From Shinella sumterensis (lineage in GTDB: Bacteria; Pseudomonadota; Alphaproteobacteria; Rhizobiales; Rhizobiaceae): DNA of 64,000 nt. The notes under the pieces are model-generated. The model searched no databases. It had not been told where the DNA came from and was given only the letters and a program-made list of their open reading frames with translations. Each line of letters begins with the position of its first letter. Position 1 is the stretch's first letter. Below are positions 35,735-43,730 of the stretch, piece after piece. The position numbers and the translations under genes are program-made. Location: assembly GCF_004514425.2 (NCBI RefSeq), contig NZ_MYFN02000017.1, positions 19,052 to 83,051 of the forward strand, given 5' to 3'.

Positions 35735-35762
35735 GTGGGTGGCGTCTTCAGACGCCACCCAC
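35735..35762. other. Stem-loop between phnD and phnE1
   Basis: A perfect 12-base-pair stem (35735-35746 with 35751-35762) is closed by a TTCA loop, starting 14 bases after the phnD stop. No T-run follows, so it is more likely a 3'-stabilising or partial attenuator structure that raises PhnD levels above the permeases. Confidence 0.7.
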
Positions 35763-35780
35763 CCCACAGGAGGAAGCGGC

Positions 35781-36761
35781 ATGGCGTCCGGCACGGCTGA
35801 AAACACGATGAACGGTCTTGGACCGTCCGCCGCCGCGGTGATGCGGCACTACCAGCAGCAGCTGCGCACGCGGCGGATCTATACCGTCCTCGCGATCGTC
35901 GTTTTCCTCGTCGCGCTGTGGGCGTCGCTCGATTTCGCCAACAGCGCGAATTCCGGCAAGTTCTTCGAACGCCTGCCGTACGTTTTCGATTTCATCCGCA
36001 ATTTCGTGCCCGACAGCCCGATGGAAATCGTGCGTGCGATGTTCGACCTGCCGTCGCCCTATGCCGACGGGTCACTGCGCTACGACTATACGTCCGAGCG
36101 GGTCTACATCACGGATGGCTTCTATATCCCGCATTTCATCTACCAGTTGATCATCACCGTGAACATTGCGCTGATCGCCACGATCATCGGCTTCGTGCTG
36201 GCCTTCCTGCTCTGCTTCTTCGCCTCGACCAATCTCGTCGGCGCGGGCGCCACGCGCTGGGTCGTACGCCGGATCATGGAGATCATGCGCGCCTTTCCGG
36301 AAATCGTGGTCGCCGGCCTCCTGACCGCCATCCTGTCCATCGGGCCGATTGCCGCAATCGTGGCGATCACCATCCACACGATCGGCGCGCTCGGAAAGCT
36401 GTTCTTCGAGGTCGTGGAGAACGTCGATATGCGACCCGACGAGGGGCTGCGCGCCACCGGCGCGCGCTGGGTCGAGCGCGTGCGTTATGCCATCGTTCCC
36501 CAGGTCCTGCCGAATTTCGTGTCCTACACGCTGCTGCGTGCCGAGATCAATGTGCGGGCCTCGACGATCATCGGCGCCGTCGGGGGTGGCGGCATCGGCG
36601 AGGTGTTCCGCCTGGCCATCGGCCGCGACCACGCCGCCAAGACCTATGCGATCGTCATCCTCCTGCTCGTCACCATCATCGCGGTCGACCAGTTTTCGTC
36701 GTGGCTGCGCCGGCGCCTGATCGGCCAGCAGTTCCTCGACGCCGCACGGGGAGCCGTCTGA
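35781..36761 (+). CDS. phnE: PhnE1, phosphonate ABC permease
   Basis: The protein has 326 residues from ATG 35781, preceded by AGGAGG. Six or so membrane helices are visible, the first at about residues 35-53. The periplasmic segment after it is about 75 residues long (FANSANSGKFFERLPYVFDF to GFYIPHF). The cytoplasmic EAA loop (ENVDMRPDEGLRATGARWVERVRYAIVPQVLPNF) contacts PhnC. The C-terminal STIIGAVGGGGIGEVF is a PhnE signature. It pairs with PhnE2 directly downstream, the ATG of which shares one base with its stop. Confidence 0.93.
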   Translation: MASGTAENTMNGLGPSAAAVMRHYQQQLRTRRIYTVLAIVVFLVALWASLDFANSANSGKFFERLPYVFDFIRNFVPDSPMEIVRAMFDLPSPYADGSLRYDYTSERVYITDGFYIPHFIYQLIITVNIALIATIIGFVLAFLLCFFASTNLVGAGATRWVVRRIMEIMRAFPEIVVAGLLTAILSIGPIAAIVAITIHTIGALGKLFFEVVENVDMRPDEGLRATGARWVERVRYAIVPQVLPNFVSYTLLRAEINVRASTIIGAVGGGGIGEVFRLAIGRDHAAKTYAIVILLLVTIIAVDQFSSWLRRRLIGQQFLDAARGAV

Positions 36762-38107
36762 TGTCGCCGACCATGATCCACGCCGCCGAGCGCGATCGGC
36801 TTCTGGCCTCCTATCCCGATGTCTTCCGGCGCAGCTTCTGGCAGCGTTGGGGACTGGCGCTGTGTGCCGGCGTTACCGTCCTCTATCTCGCCGTCTGCTT
36901 TGTTGCCTTCAATGTCGGCCCCGCGTTCATGCAGGGGCGCTGGGACCGTGCCGCCATCTATGTCCAGGACTGGTATTCCTGGCGCGCGCAACCGCGCCTG
37001 CGTTTCGTCGATGACGCCGTCGTGCCGCAATGGTCGAGCCGCCGGCAATATCCTGAGGGTGCTGATATCGATTGGCTGCGCCCGATGGCGAATGGTGGCT
37101 ATAGCGTGATTTACGACGGTGAAGGGAACCGGCTGGACGTCCATCCCGATCGCGTCGATATCTTTGTCGACGGAGCATCCTATCCGGTCGACATCACCGC
37201 GGAGGGTGTGGAGCCGCCGGAGGGCGCGCCTGCGGGCGTTGTTTTCGACGGCACGAAGGTCATGGTCGATTATGGCTTCGAGGGCAGTGCCGAGATCCGC
37301 GGATCGCAGGTCTATGTCCAGCGCCGGTTCCTCGGCTGGGCGAACTTCTTCTTCGATATCCGTTCGCCCTTCTGGGGGAAATCGTTCGGCGAGATCGCGA
37401 ACCTCGCGCTCCTGGCCGAGCGCGTCGATCCGGATCGTTCGAACGTGCGCCATATGGTCGATGACTTCCTGGGCAATAGCGCCTGGCAGCATGCCGATAT
37501 CCTGTCCAAGCTGCTCCAGACACTGGTCATGGCTTTCGTCGGCACGCTTCTCGGCACGCTGTTTGCCCTGCCGCTCGCCTTCATTGCCGCCCGCAACATC
37601 ACGCTGAACCGCGCCGCGAACTGGGGCATGAAGCGGCTCTTCGATTTCCTGCGGTCGATCGACATGCTGATCTGGGCGCTGTTCTTCACGCGCGGTTTCG
37701 GCCCCGGACCGATCCCCGGTATCGCCGCGATCTTCTTCACGGACACGGGCGCGCTTGGTAAGGTCTATGCCGAGGCGCTGGAGAATGTCGATGAAAAGCA
37801 GCGCGAGGGGGTGAAGTCCGTCGGGGCATCGTCCGTGACCGTCAACCGGTTCGGTGTGCTGCCGCAGGTCCTGCCGGTCTTCGTCTCGCAGTCGCTTTAC
37901 TTCTGGGAATCGAACACCCGGTCCGCGACGATCATCGGCGCGGTCGGCGCCGGCGGCATCGGCCTGAAGCTCCTGGAGGCGATGGGTACGAATGCCGATT
38001 GGGACAAGGTGGCCTATATGGTGGTGCTGATCCTCATCGTGGTCTTTGTGTTCGATGGAATTTCGAATGCGCTAAGGTCGCGATTGATCGGAAAGCCGAT
38101 GCATTGA
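36761..38107 (+). CDS. phnE: PhnE2, phosphonate ABC permease with large periplasmic domain
   Basis: The protein has 448 residues, longer than usual permeases. After the first helix (about residues 30-52) there is a soluble region of about 180 residues, partly YVQDWYSWRAQPRLRFVDDA and ITAEGVEPPEGAPAGVVFDG. This precedes the BPD_transp core (about 235-445), with an EAA loop (ENVDEKQREGVKSVGASSVTVNRFGVLPQVLPVF) and TRSATIIGAVGAGGIGLKLLEAM. A long second PhnE of this kind is common in Rhizobiales and probably contacts PhnD. GGGGAG lies upstream and overlaps the end of phnE1. Confidence 0.92.
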   Translation: MSPTMIHAAERDRLLASYPDVFRRSFWQRWGLALCAGVTVLYLAVCFVAFNVGPAFMQGRWDRAAIYVQDWYSWRAQPRLRFVDDAVVPQWSSRRQYPEGADIDWLRPMANGGYSVIYDGEGNRLDVHPDRVDIFVDGASYPVDITAEGVEPPEGAPAGVVFDGTKVMVDYGFEGSAEIRGSQVYVQRRFLGWANFFFDIRSPFWGKSFGEIANLALLAERVDPDRSNVRHMVDDFLGNSAWQHADILSKLLQTLVMAFVGTLLGTLFALPLAFIAARNITLNRAANWGMKRLFDFLRSIDMLIWALFFTRGFGPGPIPGIAAIFFTDTGALGKVYAEALENVDEKQREGVKSVGASSVTVNRFGVLPQVLPVFVSQSLYFWESNTRSATIIGAVGAGGIGLKLLEAMGTNADWDKVAYMVVLILIVVFVFDGISNALRSRLIGKPMH

Positions 38108-38199
38108 TGGCATGGCGGCATGATGCTGCCACAGGAATGCTTTCATGATCCGGCGTCGCCTTCGCGGGCGACGTCGAACGAGTTCACAGGAATGAGCCT

Positions 38200-38907
38200 T
38201 TGCGATACGCCCTTTACTTCACCCCGCCCGCCAGCGATCCTCTGACCCTTGCCGCCCAGCGCTGGCTCGGACGCAACGCCTTTACCGGTGCTGCGCTGGA
38301 GCAGCCGGCGATCGGCAATTTCGAGGCGTCGGCGGTCGCGGGGCTGACGGCAGACCCGCGCCGTTACGGTTTCCATGCCACCCTGAAGGCGCCGTTCGCA
38401 TTGGCCGAAGGCCGCAGCGAAGCCGAGCTTGTCGCCGAAATCGGCCGCTTCGTTTGCGAGATGGAAGCCTTCGACATTCCCGAGCTCGTGGTCGGGCGCC
38501 TCGGTTCCTTCTTCGCGCTGGTACCCGGCGATCATTGCGAGCCACTGCAAAGTTTCGCCGGCGACGTGGTCAGGCGCTTCGAGCGTTTCCGCGCCCCGCT
38601 GACCTCGGCCGATATCGCGCGCCGCAAGCCGGATGAACTGGGCGCCGCCGAGCGGCAAAATCTGGTGCAGTGGGGTTATCCCTACGTCTTTGACGAATTC
38701 CGCTTCCACATGACGCTGACAGGCCGCGTGCCGCTTGAGAGCCGTGACGCCGTCGAAGCCGCCCTTCTCGATCATTTCGCCGATTTCCATGGTCGTCCGC
38801 TGACGCTCGGCGGGCTGGCGCTCTTCCGGGAGCCGTCGCGCGGCGCCGATTTCACCGTTCATTCGCTCTTCCCGCTGGGTGGGGCCGCCAACAGAAAGAC
38901 TGCATGA
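38200..38907 (+). CDS. 2H-phosphoesterase (DUF1045), possible PhnP substitute
   Basis: The protein has 235 residues of the DUF1045 family repeatedly found in phn operons. Two HxT motifs, FHATLK (about residues 58-63) and FHMTLT (about 168-173), identify the 2H-phosphoesterase superfamily, whose members hydrolyse cyclic phosphodiesters. PhnJ produces 5-phosphoribosyl 1,2-cyclic phosphate and no phnP gene is present, so this enzyme could open that ring. That is an inference. The start is a TTG at 38200 with AGGA about nine bases upstream; no suitable in-frame ATG exists. It overlaps phnM by four bases. Confidence 0.8.
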   Translation: MRYALYFTPPASDPLTLAAQRWLGRNAFTGAALEQPAIGNFEASAVAGLTADPRRYGFHATLKAPFALAEGRSEAELVAEIGRFVCEMEAFDIPELVVGRLGSFFALVPGDHCEPLQSFAGDVVRRFERFRAPLTSADIARRKPDELGAAERQNLVQWGYPYVFDEFRFHMTLTGRVPLESRDAVEAALLDHFADFHGRPLTLGGLALFREPSRGADFTVHSLFPLGGAANRKTA

Positions 38908-40049
38908 AGATGACCCGCGAAACTATTCTTTCCAATGCAAAAATCGTGCTTGAGGACCGGGTTCTGGACGGCACGCTCGTTCTGCGCGACGGCCTCATCG
39001 TCGATATCGCCGAGGGGGTGTCTGCTGCCGGTGAGGACATGGAAGGCGATTTCCTCATTCCCGGTCTCGTCGAGCTGCACACCGACCATCTCGAAGCGCA
39101 TTACTCGCCGCGCCCGGGCGTTCGCTGGGGCAAGACCGCGGCGATCCAGTCGCATGATGCACAGGTCGTCACGTCAGGCATCACCACCGTCTTCGATTGC
39201 CTGCGCATGGGCTCGGATTCGGACGGCGGTTTCGAACAGGGCGAGATGCGCGCCATGGCCGATGCGCTTGCCGAGGCGCAGGCGGAAGATCGTCTTCGCG
39301 CGGAACACCTCATTCATCTGCGGTGTGAAGTTTCCACAGATAACGTATTGGATCATTATGCAGAATTCGAGGGCGACCCGATGGTCCGTCTCGTTTCCCT
39401 GATGGATCACGCGCCGGGCCAGCGGCAGTTCCAGACCATGGACCAGTACGTTCTCTACTACCAGAAGAAGCGTGGCCTCTCGGATGCCGAGTTCGCCGAA
39501 TTCTGCAAGCGGCAGCAGGAGCTTTCCGCGCGTTACGCCAAGCCGCACCGCGACGCCATCGCCGCATCCTGCGCCGCCCGCAACATCTCTGTCGCCAGCC
39601 ATGACGACGCTACGCTGGAGCATGTCGAGGAAGCGATCGGCTACGGTATCCGCCTGGCCGAGTTCCCGACCAGCGTCGAAGCGGCGAAGGCCTCGCATGG
39701 TGCGGGCATGAGCGTGCTCATGGGTGCGCCCAACATCGTGCGTGGCAAGTCCCATTCCGGCAACATCGCGGCGCGCGATCTGGCCCGGATGGGCGTGCTC
39801 GATGTTCTGTCCTCCGACTATGTGCCCTTCAGCCTGATGCATGCGCCCTTCATTCTGGCCGACGAGGTGGAGGGTATCGATCTTCCGACGGCGATTGCGA
39901 TGGTCTCGACCACGCCTGCACGCACAGTTGGTCTCGATGACCGCGGTGCGATTGCCAAGGGCCTGCGCGCCGATATCGTGCGCGTGCGCCGGCCGGATGG
40001 CGTGCCGGTCGTCCGCTCGGTCTGGCGCCAGGGTCGCCGCGTGGCATGA
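38904..40049 (+). CDS. phnM: PhnM, ribosyl-phosphonate triphosphate diphosphohydrolase
   Basis: The protein has 381 residues of the amidohydrolase superfamily. It has the N-terminal metal site LIPGLVELHTDHLEAHYSPRPGVRWGKTAAIQSHDAQVVTSGITTVFD and later SHDDATLEHVEE and VLSSDYVPFSLMHAPF. PhnM removes pyrophosphate from the ribose 1-phosphonate 5-triphosphate made by PhnGHIL, giving the 5-phosphate that PhnJ cleaves. It begins at 38904 (ATGA overlap with the phosphoesterase stop); a second ATG two codons later is possible. Its own stop overlaps phnN. Confidence 0.94.
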   Translation: MKMTRETILSNAKIVLEDRVLDGTLVLRDGLIVDIAEGVSAAGEDMEGDFLIPGLVELHTDHLEAHYSPRPGVRWGKTAAIQSHDAQVVTSGITTVFDCLRMGSDSDGGFEQGEMRAMADALAEAQAEDRLRAEHLIHLRCEVSTDNVLDHYAEFEGDPMVRLVSLMDHAPGQRQFQTMDQYVLYYQKKRGLSDAEFAEFCKRQQELSARYAKPHRDAIAASCAARNISVASHDDATLEHVEEAIGYGIRLAEFPTSVEAAKASHGAGMSVLMGAPNIVRGKSHSGNIAARDLARMGVLDVLSSDYVPFSLMHAPFILADEVEGIDLPTAIAMVSTTPARTVGLDDRGAIAKGLRADIVRVRRPDGVPVVRSVWRQGRRVA

Positions 40050-40642
40050 GCATGGAGGCGAAGTCGCATGCGCCGCGTGTCGCCGCTGGCACGATGGTGG
40101 TGGTCGTCGGCCCGAGCGGTGCCGGCAAGGACAGCGTGATGTCCTATGCCGCGCGGCATTTCGCTGGCGAGGCGCGCGTGCAGTTCGTGCGCCGCGTCAT
40201 CACCCGGCCCGCCGATGCCGGCGGGGAGGCGCATGAGGCCATCGATGCCGCGGGTTTCGCACGGCGCAAATCCGAGGGCGGCTTCGCCGTGTCGTGGGAG
40301 GCCCATGACCTGTCCTACGGCATTCCCGCCGGGACGCTGGCCCAGCTGGAGAAGGGCGTGACGCTGATCGCCAACGGCAGCCGTTCCGCACTTCCGGCTT
40401 TCGCAGCTGCCTTTCCCCGCCTCACCGTCGTGCTGATCACGGCTCGCCCGGACATCCTTGCCGAACGGCTTGCCGCACGCGGTCGTGAGACCGCGGACGC
40501 AATCCGCAAGCGTCTCGACCGTGCAGTCCCCGAAATCGTGGTCGCCGCTAACACTATCGTCATCGACAACAGCGGCGCTCTGGAGGATGCCGGAGACGCG
40601 CTCGTGTCGCTTCTGTCCAAGACCCTGGCCGGGAACGGCTAG
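40046..40642 (+). CDS. phnN: PhnN, ribose 1,5-bisphosphate phosphokinase
   Basis: The protein has 198 residues with a guanylate-kinase-like P-loop VVVVGPSGAGKDSVMSYA (about residues 12-29) and the conserved RRVITRPADAGGEAHEAIDAAGFARRKSEGGFAVSWEAHDLSYGIP. PhnN phosphorylates ribose 1,5-bisphosphate to PRPP, which returns the ribose of the C-P lyase route to nucleotide synthesis. It needs the ribose 1,5-bisphosphate product of a cyclic phosphodiesterase (PhnP elsewhere; here perhaps the gene at 38200). It ends one base before the end of the convergent photolyase. Confidence 0.93.
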   Translation: MSMEAKSHAPRVAAGTMVVVVGPSGAGKDSVMSYAARHFAGEARVQFVRRVITRPADAGGEAHEAIDAAGFARRKSEGGFAVSWEAHDLSYGIPAGTLAQLEKGVTLIANGSRSALPAFAAAFPRLTVVLITARPDILAERLAARGRETADAIRKRLDRAVPEIVVAANTIVIDNSGALEDAGDALVSLLSKTLAGNG

Positions 40643-40643
40643 G

Positions 40644-42086
40644 TCAGGCGTTCTTCAGGGATTTGTAGGCCGCCAATGCGCGTTCGCGCGCCTTGGCGTG
40701 GTCGACGATCGGCTTGGGATAGGTCGTGCCCAACTCGATCTTCGCCTTTTTCAGCACGTCGGCAGGCGCATCGAACGGTTTGTGGATAAAGGCCGCGTCG
40801 AGATGCTCCAGTTCCGGCACGAAGGCGCGGACATAGGTGCCGTCGGGGTCGAATTTCTCACCCTGCAGGATCGGATTGAAGATGCGGAAGAAGGGGGAGG
40901 CGTCGGCACCCGAGCCCGCGACCCATTGCCAGTTGGCCGGGTTCGATGCGGCGTCTGCGTCCACCAGCGTATCGCGAAACCACTTCTCGCCATGCCGCCA
41001 GTCGATCATCAGATGCTTGATGAGGAACGACGCCGTGATCATGCGGACCCGATTGTGCATCCAGCCATGCTTCCAGAGCTGGCGCATGCCGGCATCGACG
41101 ATCGGGTAACCCGTCATGCCCTGTGTCCACAGGCGGAAATGCTTGCCTGCCTTCTCCCAGGGAAAGTCGTCGAAGCGCTCGTTCCAGTTCTTCTCGGCAA
41201 GGGCGGGAAAATGAAAATGCAGATGGTGGCAGAACTCGCGCCAGGCCAGTTCCTTGCGGAAGTGGATCACGTCGTCGGCAGGCGCCTTCAGGCCGCGCGT
41301 CGCATGCCAGATGCGGGCAGGGGAGATTTCACCGAGCGCCAGGTAGGGCGACATCCTGGACGTCGCGTCGAGCGCGGGATGGTCTCGATCCACCTTGTAG
41401 CCCGCAATGGCGCCGTCCACGAAGTCGTCCAGGCGTTCGCGTGCGGCTGCCTCGCCGGGCGCCCAGATGTCCTTGAAGGATGCCGCCCAGTCCGGTTTGA
41501 CGGGCAGGAATTTCCAATCGTCGAGCATTTCGGACGGCGGCGCCTTCGTTGGGGCCTTGATGTGCTTCGGTGCCTCGATCGGTTCCGGCGGTTCGCCCTC
41601 GCGTTCGAGCGCCTTCCAGAATGGCGTATAGACGCGGTAGGGCTTCTTCTCGCCCGTCAGGAGGCGTGTCGGATCGTGCAGCAATTGTCCGGAGAAACTG
41701 TGCACGTCGAGGCCTTCGGCCTTGAACACGCGCTTTATCTCCTTGTCGATGGAAATGCCGGCCGGATTATGCCTGCGGTTCCAGTAAAGCGTATCCGCAC
41801 CCGTTTCCGGGACAAACTTGCGCAGAACACCGGCGGCCGCGCCGGACCGCAGTACGAGCGGCGAGCCGGCTTTTTCGAGGTCACGCGCAAGCGAGGCAAG
41901 CGCGTGATGCAGCCACCAGGCCTGGGCGGCACCCAGCGGCCCGGTGCCGGCGGCCTCCGGTTCGCGGATATAGAGAGGGATCACGGGGCGTCCCGTGTCG
42001 GCGGCCGCGGCAAGGGCGGCGTTGTCATCCAGTCGAAGGTCCTTGCGGAACCATACGACGACGGGCGCTGCGGTCTTGTTGGTCAT
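40644..42086 (-). CDS. phrB: Deoxyribodipyrimidine photolyase
   Basis: The protein has 480 residues. An N-terminal photolyase domain (VVVWFRKDLRLDDNAALAAAAD, antenna cofactor) precedes a C-terminal FAD domain with SRMSPYLALGEISPARIW, WREFCHHLHFHFP, GYPIVDAGMRQLWKHGWMHNRVRMITASFLIKHLMIDWR and DADAASNPANWQWVAGSG. It repairs cyclobutane pyrimidine dimers using light; this is the class I CPD type. The start at 42086 follows AAGGTTGAG and lies one base after the DUF454 gene, so both are on one transcript. Its end is almost fused to the convergent phnN. Confidence 0.93.
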   Translation of the reverse strand: MTNKTAAPVVVWFRKDLRLDDNAALAAAADTGRPVIPLYIREPEAAGTGPLGAAQAWWLHHALASLARDLEKAGSPLVLRSGAAAGVLRKFVPETGADTLYWNRRHNPAGISIDKEIKRVFKAEGLDVHSFSGQLLHDPTRLLTGEKKPYRVYTPFWKALEREGEPPEPIEAPKHIKAPTKAPPSEMLDDWKFLPVKPDWAASFKDIWAPGEAAARERLDDFVDGAIAGYKVDRDHPALDATSRMSPYLALGEISPARIWHATRGLKAPADDVIHFRKELAWREFCHHLHFHFPALAEKNWNERFDDFPWEKAGKHFRLWTQGMTGYPIVDAGMRQLWKHGWMHNRVRMITASFLIKHLMIDWRHGEKWFRDTLVDADAASNPANWQWVAGSGADASPFFRIFNPILQGEKFDPDGTYVRAFVPELEHLDAAFIHKPFDAPADVLKKAKIELGTTYPKPIVDHAKARERALAAYKSLKNA

Positions 42087-42087
42087 C

Positions 42088-42450
42088 TCAACCTTTCGGC
42101 AGCGGGCGTGTGAGGATGAAGGTGACGCTTCCCGCAAGCACCAGCCCGACGATTACAGCTAAAAGCGGCGATGGCTGTGTGCGATACCAGAAGAAGCCGT
42201 AGCTCGCGACGATCAGCGATACGGCCATCGTTTTCGCCCGCGCCGAGATGGCGCCTTCGCGGCGCCAATTCGTCAGCGGCGGCCCCAGCGTGCGGTGGTT
42301 GAGCAACCATTGCTCCAGGCGCGGCGAGGATCGCGAGAAACACCAGACCGCGACCAGAAGGAACGGCGTGGTCGGCAACAGCGGTAGGAAGGCGCCGACA
42401 ATGCCGAGCGCCGTCATGAAAAGGCCGGCCAGCATGTAGATCCAGCGCAA
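42088..42450 (-). CDS. DUF454 (YbaN-like) small membrane protein
   Basis: The protein has 120 residues with the YbaN/DUF454 signature at the start: MRWIYMLAGLFMTALGIVGAFLPLLPTTPFLLVAVWCFSRSSPRLEQWLLNH. Three or four membrane helices are predicted. Its biochemical role is not established; members are often next to haem, iron or repair genes. It immediately precedes phrB on the same strand with a one-base gap, suggesting co-expression. The run-up to its start on the minus strand is short (about 100 bases to the DUF2934 gene end). Confidence 0.83.
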   Translation of the reverse strand: MRWIYMLAGLFMTALGIVGAFLPLLPTTPFLLVAVWCFSRSSPRLEQWLLNHRTLGPPLTNWRREGAISARAKTMAVSLIVASYGFFWYRTQPSPLLAVIVGLVLAGSVTFILTRPLPKG

Positions 42451-42553
42451 GGGAACCTCGTCTTGGGAGTGGTCGAGGTCCAGATAGAGCGCTTTCCGCC
42501 GGCTTCCAAGGGGGCAGGATGCCGCGGCGGACGAAACGGCCGCCGCCGGCGGA

Positions 42554-42862
42554 TCAGACCGATTTGTCGGCTGCGGCCTTCGCCGTTTTCGCCTTGGCAG
42601 GAACTTTAGCGACTGCCGGTTTTTCCGCCTTGGCTTCCTTCTTCTTCGGCTTGGCCGGCTGCGCCTTCGCAGGCTTCGCCTTGCCGGAGATTTCGATCAG
42701 CGGCTTCTTGGCGGCCTTCTTCGCGACCGCGCCCTTCTCGAAATCGGCGTGTTCCCGCTCGGCCTGATCCCAATGGTCGCCGTCGCGCCCGTCCGGCCGG
42801 CCGGCTTCCTCCCAGATCGTATAGGCTCTCTTGCTGATCCATTCCCTTCGCGTATCCGTCAT
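42554..42862 (-). CDS. DUF2934-type protein with lysine/alanine-rich tail
   Basis: The protein has 102 residues. The N terminus REWISKRAYTIWEEAGRPDGRDGDHWDQAEREHAD is the DUF2934 motif, common as short stress-linked proteins in rhizobia. It is followed by a low-complexity Lys/Ala/Pro tail (about residues 50-102), reminiscent of histone H1-like DNA-binding tails. AGAGGA precedes the start at 42862. The tail composition suggests nucleic-acid binding, but that is only inference. The function is unknown. Confidence 0.75.
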   Translation of the reverse strand: MTDTRREWISKRAYTIWEEAGRPDGRDGDHWDQAEREHADFEKGAVAKKAAKKPLIEISGKAKPAKAQPAKPKKKEAKAEKPAVAKVPAKAKTAKAAADKSV

Positions 42863-43252
42863 CGCTGGTCCTCTAGTGAGAGTGATTGATGTCGTGCATG
42901 CGCCGCGGTTGGGACCGCCGAAGCTTCGGCACGAAATTCTCCGGTTCCGTCGGTCTTCCCGTGTCACCAGTCTTCAACCGCCCACGACACCGTCAAGCGG
43001 AACGTGGGTGGGCCTGCTTTGTGCGATTCGCTTGAGAAGGATGCGCCCAAAGGGGCGGGGCTTCAAGCCGGCCTGCATGCGTCGCCGAACATGGTTTTTC
43101 CCACGAAACGGAAAATCATCCTGCCAGACGCGGCAAATCGTTGCAATTTTGGAAAAATTTCATGCTCGCGGGTGGACAGCGCCGATCCCGCCAACGTATT
43201 GTCCGGATACGAAAATATCCATCACAGGCAGGCGAATCGAAGGGTAGGGCGT
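42863..43252. other. Gene-poor stretch upstream of the pha operon
   Basis: Several open frames cross this region, but none has a good ribosome binding site together with recognisable protein features. It presumably holds the promoter of the minus-strand DUF2934 gene and, further right, promoters for the plus-strand pha genes. A GGAAC lies on the minus strand at 42948-42944 but has no CGTT-like -10 at the right distance. Confidence 0.4.
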
Positions 43253-43636
43253 TTGACGGGAGCAAGGCGACAGCACAGGCCGTTTTATCCGGCGTTCTGC
43301 CTCCTCTGCTCTGCGCTCACCTGCATTTTGCTGCTGGCATTCACGTTATCGGCTCCCGTGGCCGGCAGCGTGGCGCCGCGCGTTCTTGTTCATGGCGCGC
43401 AGAAGAATGCGGGATCTCTTTCCACTTCCGCCGGTTTGGAAGGGGCGAAGGGGCAGGTCGCAGGCAAGCTGATGTCTTCGGATGGGCGCGGTGTCGAACT
43501 GATCTGTCCGCTTGAGGCCGTATTCACCGGGCCGTTTGGCTCTGCGGCCGGTGTGGTACCGGGGCGTTCGCGCTGCTTCGCCGATAGCCATCTCGTGACG
43601 TCGGCGGCGCGTGCGCCGCCTGCGGATATCGCCTGA
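43253..43636 (+). CDS. Possible small secreted or membrane protein, unknown
   Basis: A TTG at 43253 preceded by AGGGTAGGG opens a 127-codon frame. Its first 40 residues look like a signal peptide or membrane anchor: a basic start (TGARRQHRPFYP), a hydrophobic core (FCLLCSALTCILLLAFTLSA) and then PVAGSV. The rest is Gly/Ala/Ser-rich with three cysteines and no recognised domain. It ends 94 bases before phaAB. Overlapping frames are also open in this GC-rich DNA, so it could be spurious; the signal-like start and ribosome binding site are the reasons for listing it. Confidence 0.35.
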   Translation: MTGARRQHRPFYPAFCLLCSALTCILLLAFTLSAPVAGSVAPRVLVHGAQKNAGSLSTSAGLEGAKGQVAGKLMSSDGRGVELICPLEAVFTGPFGSAAGVVPGRSRCFADSHLVTSAARAPPADIA

Positions 43637-43730
43637 CGCCGTTCGATCATTTCAGATCGCGCGGCTTTGCATATGGCCGGCGTGCCGGCATGAGAGAAGC
43701 ACCCGACGTTCGAAAGCGATCGATCAAACA

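Noticed and set aside
35918..36760. Upstream extension of the phnE2 frame inside phnE1
   Set aside because: The extension is out-of-frame reading of phnE1 and has no membrane-protein character; the start at 36761 has a good ribosome binding site.
38108..38199. A third Pho box before the 2H-phosphoesterase gene
   Set aside because: Only scattered partial matches (CTGCCAC, CTTTCAT) are present, without the eleven-base period.
42924..42948. A fourth EcfG promoter for the DUF2934 gene
   Set aside because: GGAAC is present on the minus strand (42948-42944), but at 16-17 bases the -10 position does not read CGTT or a close variant.
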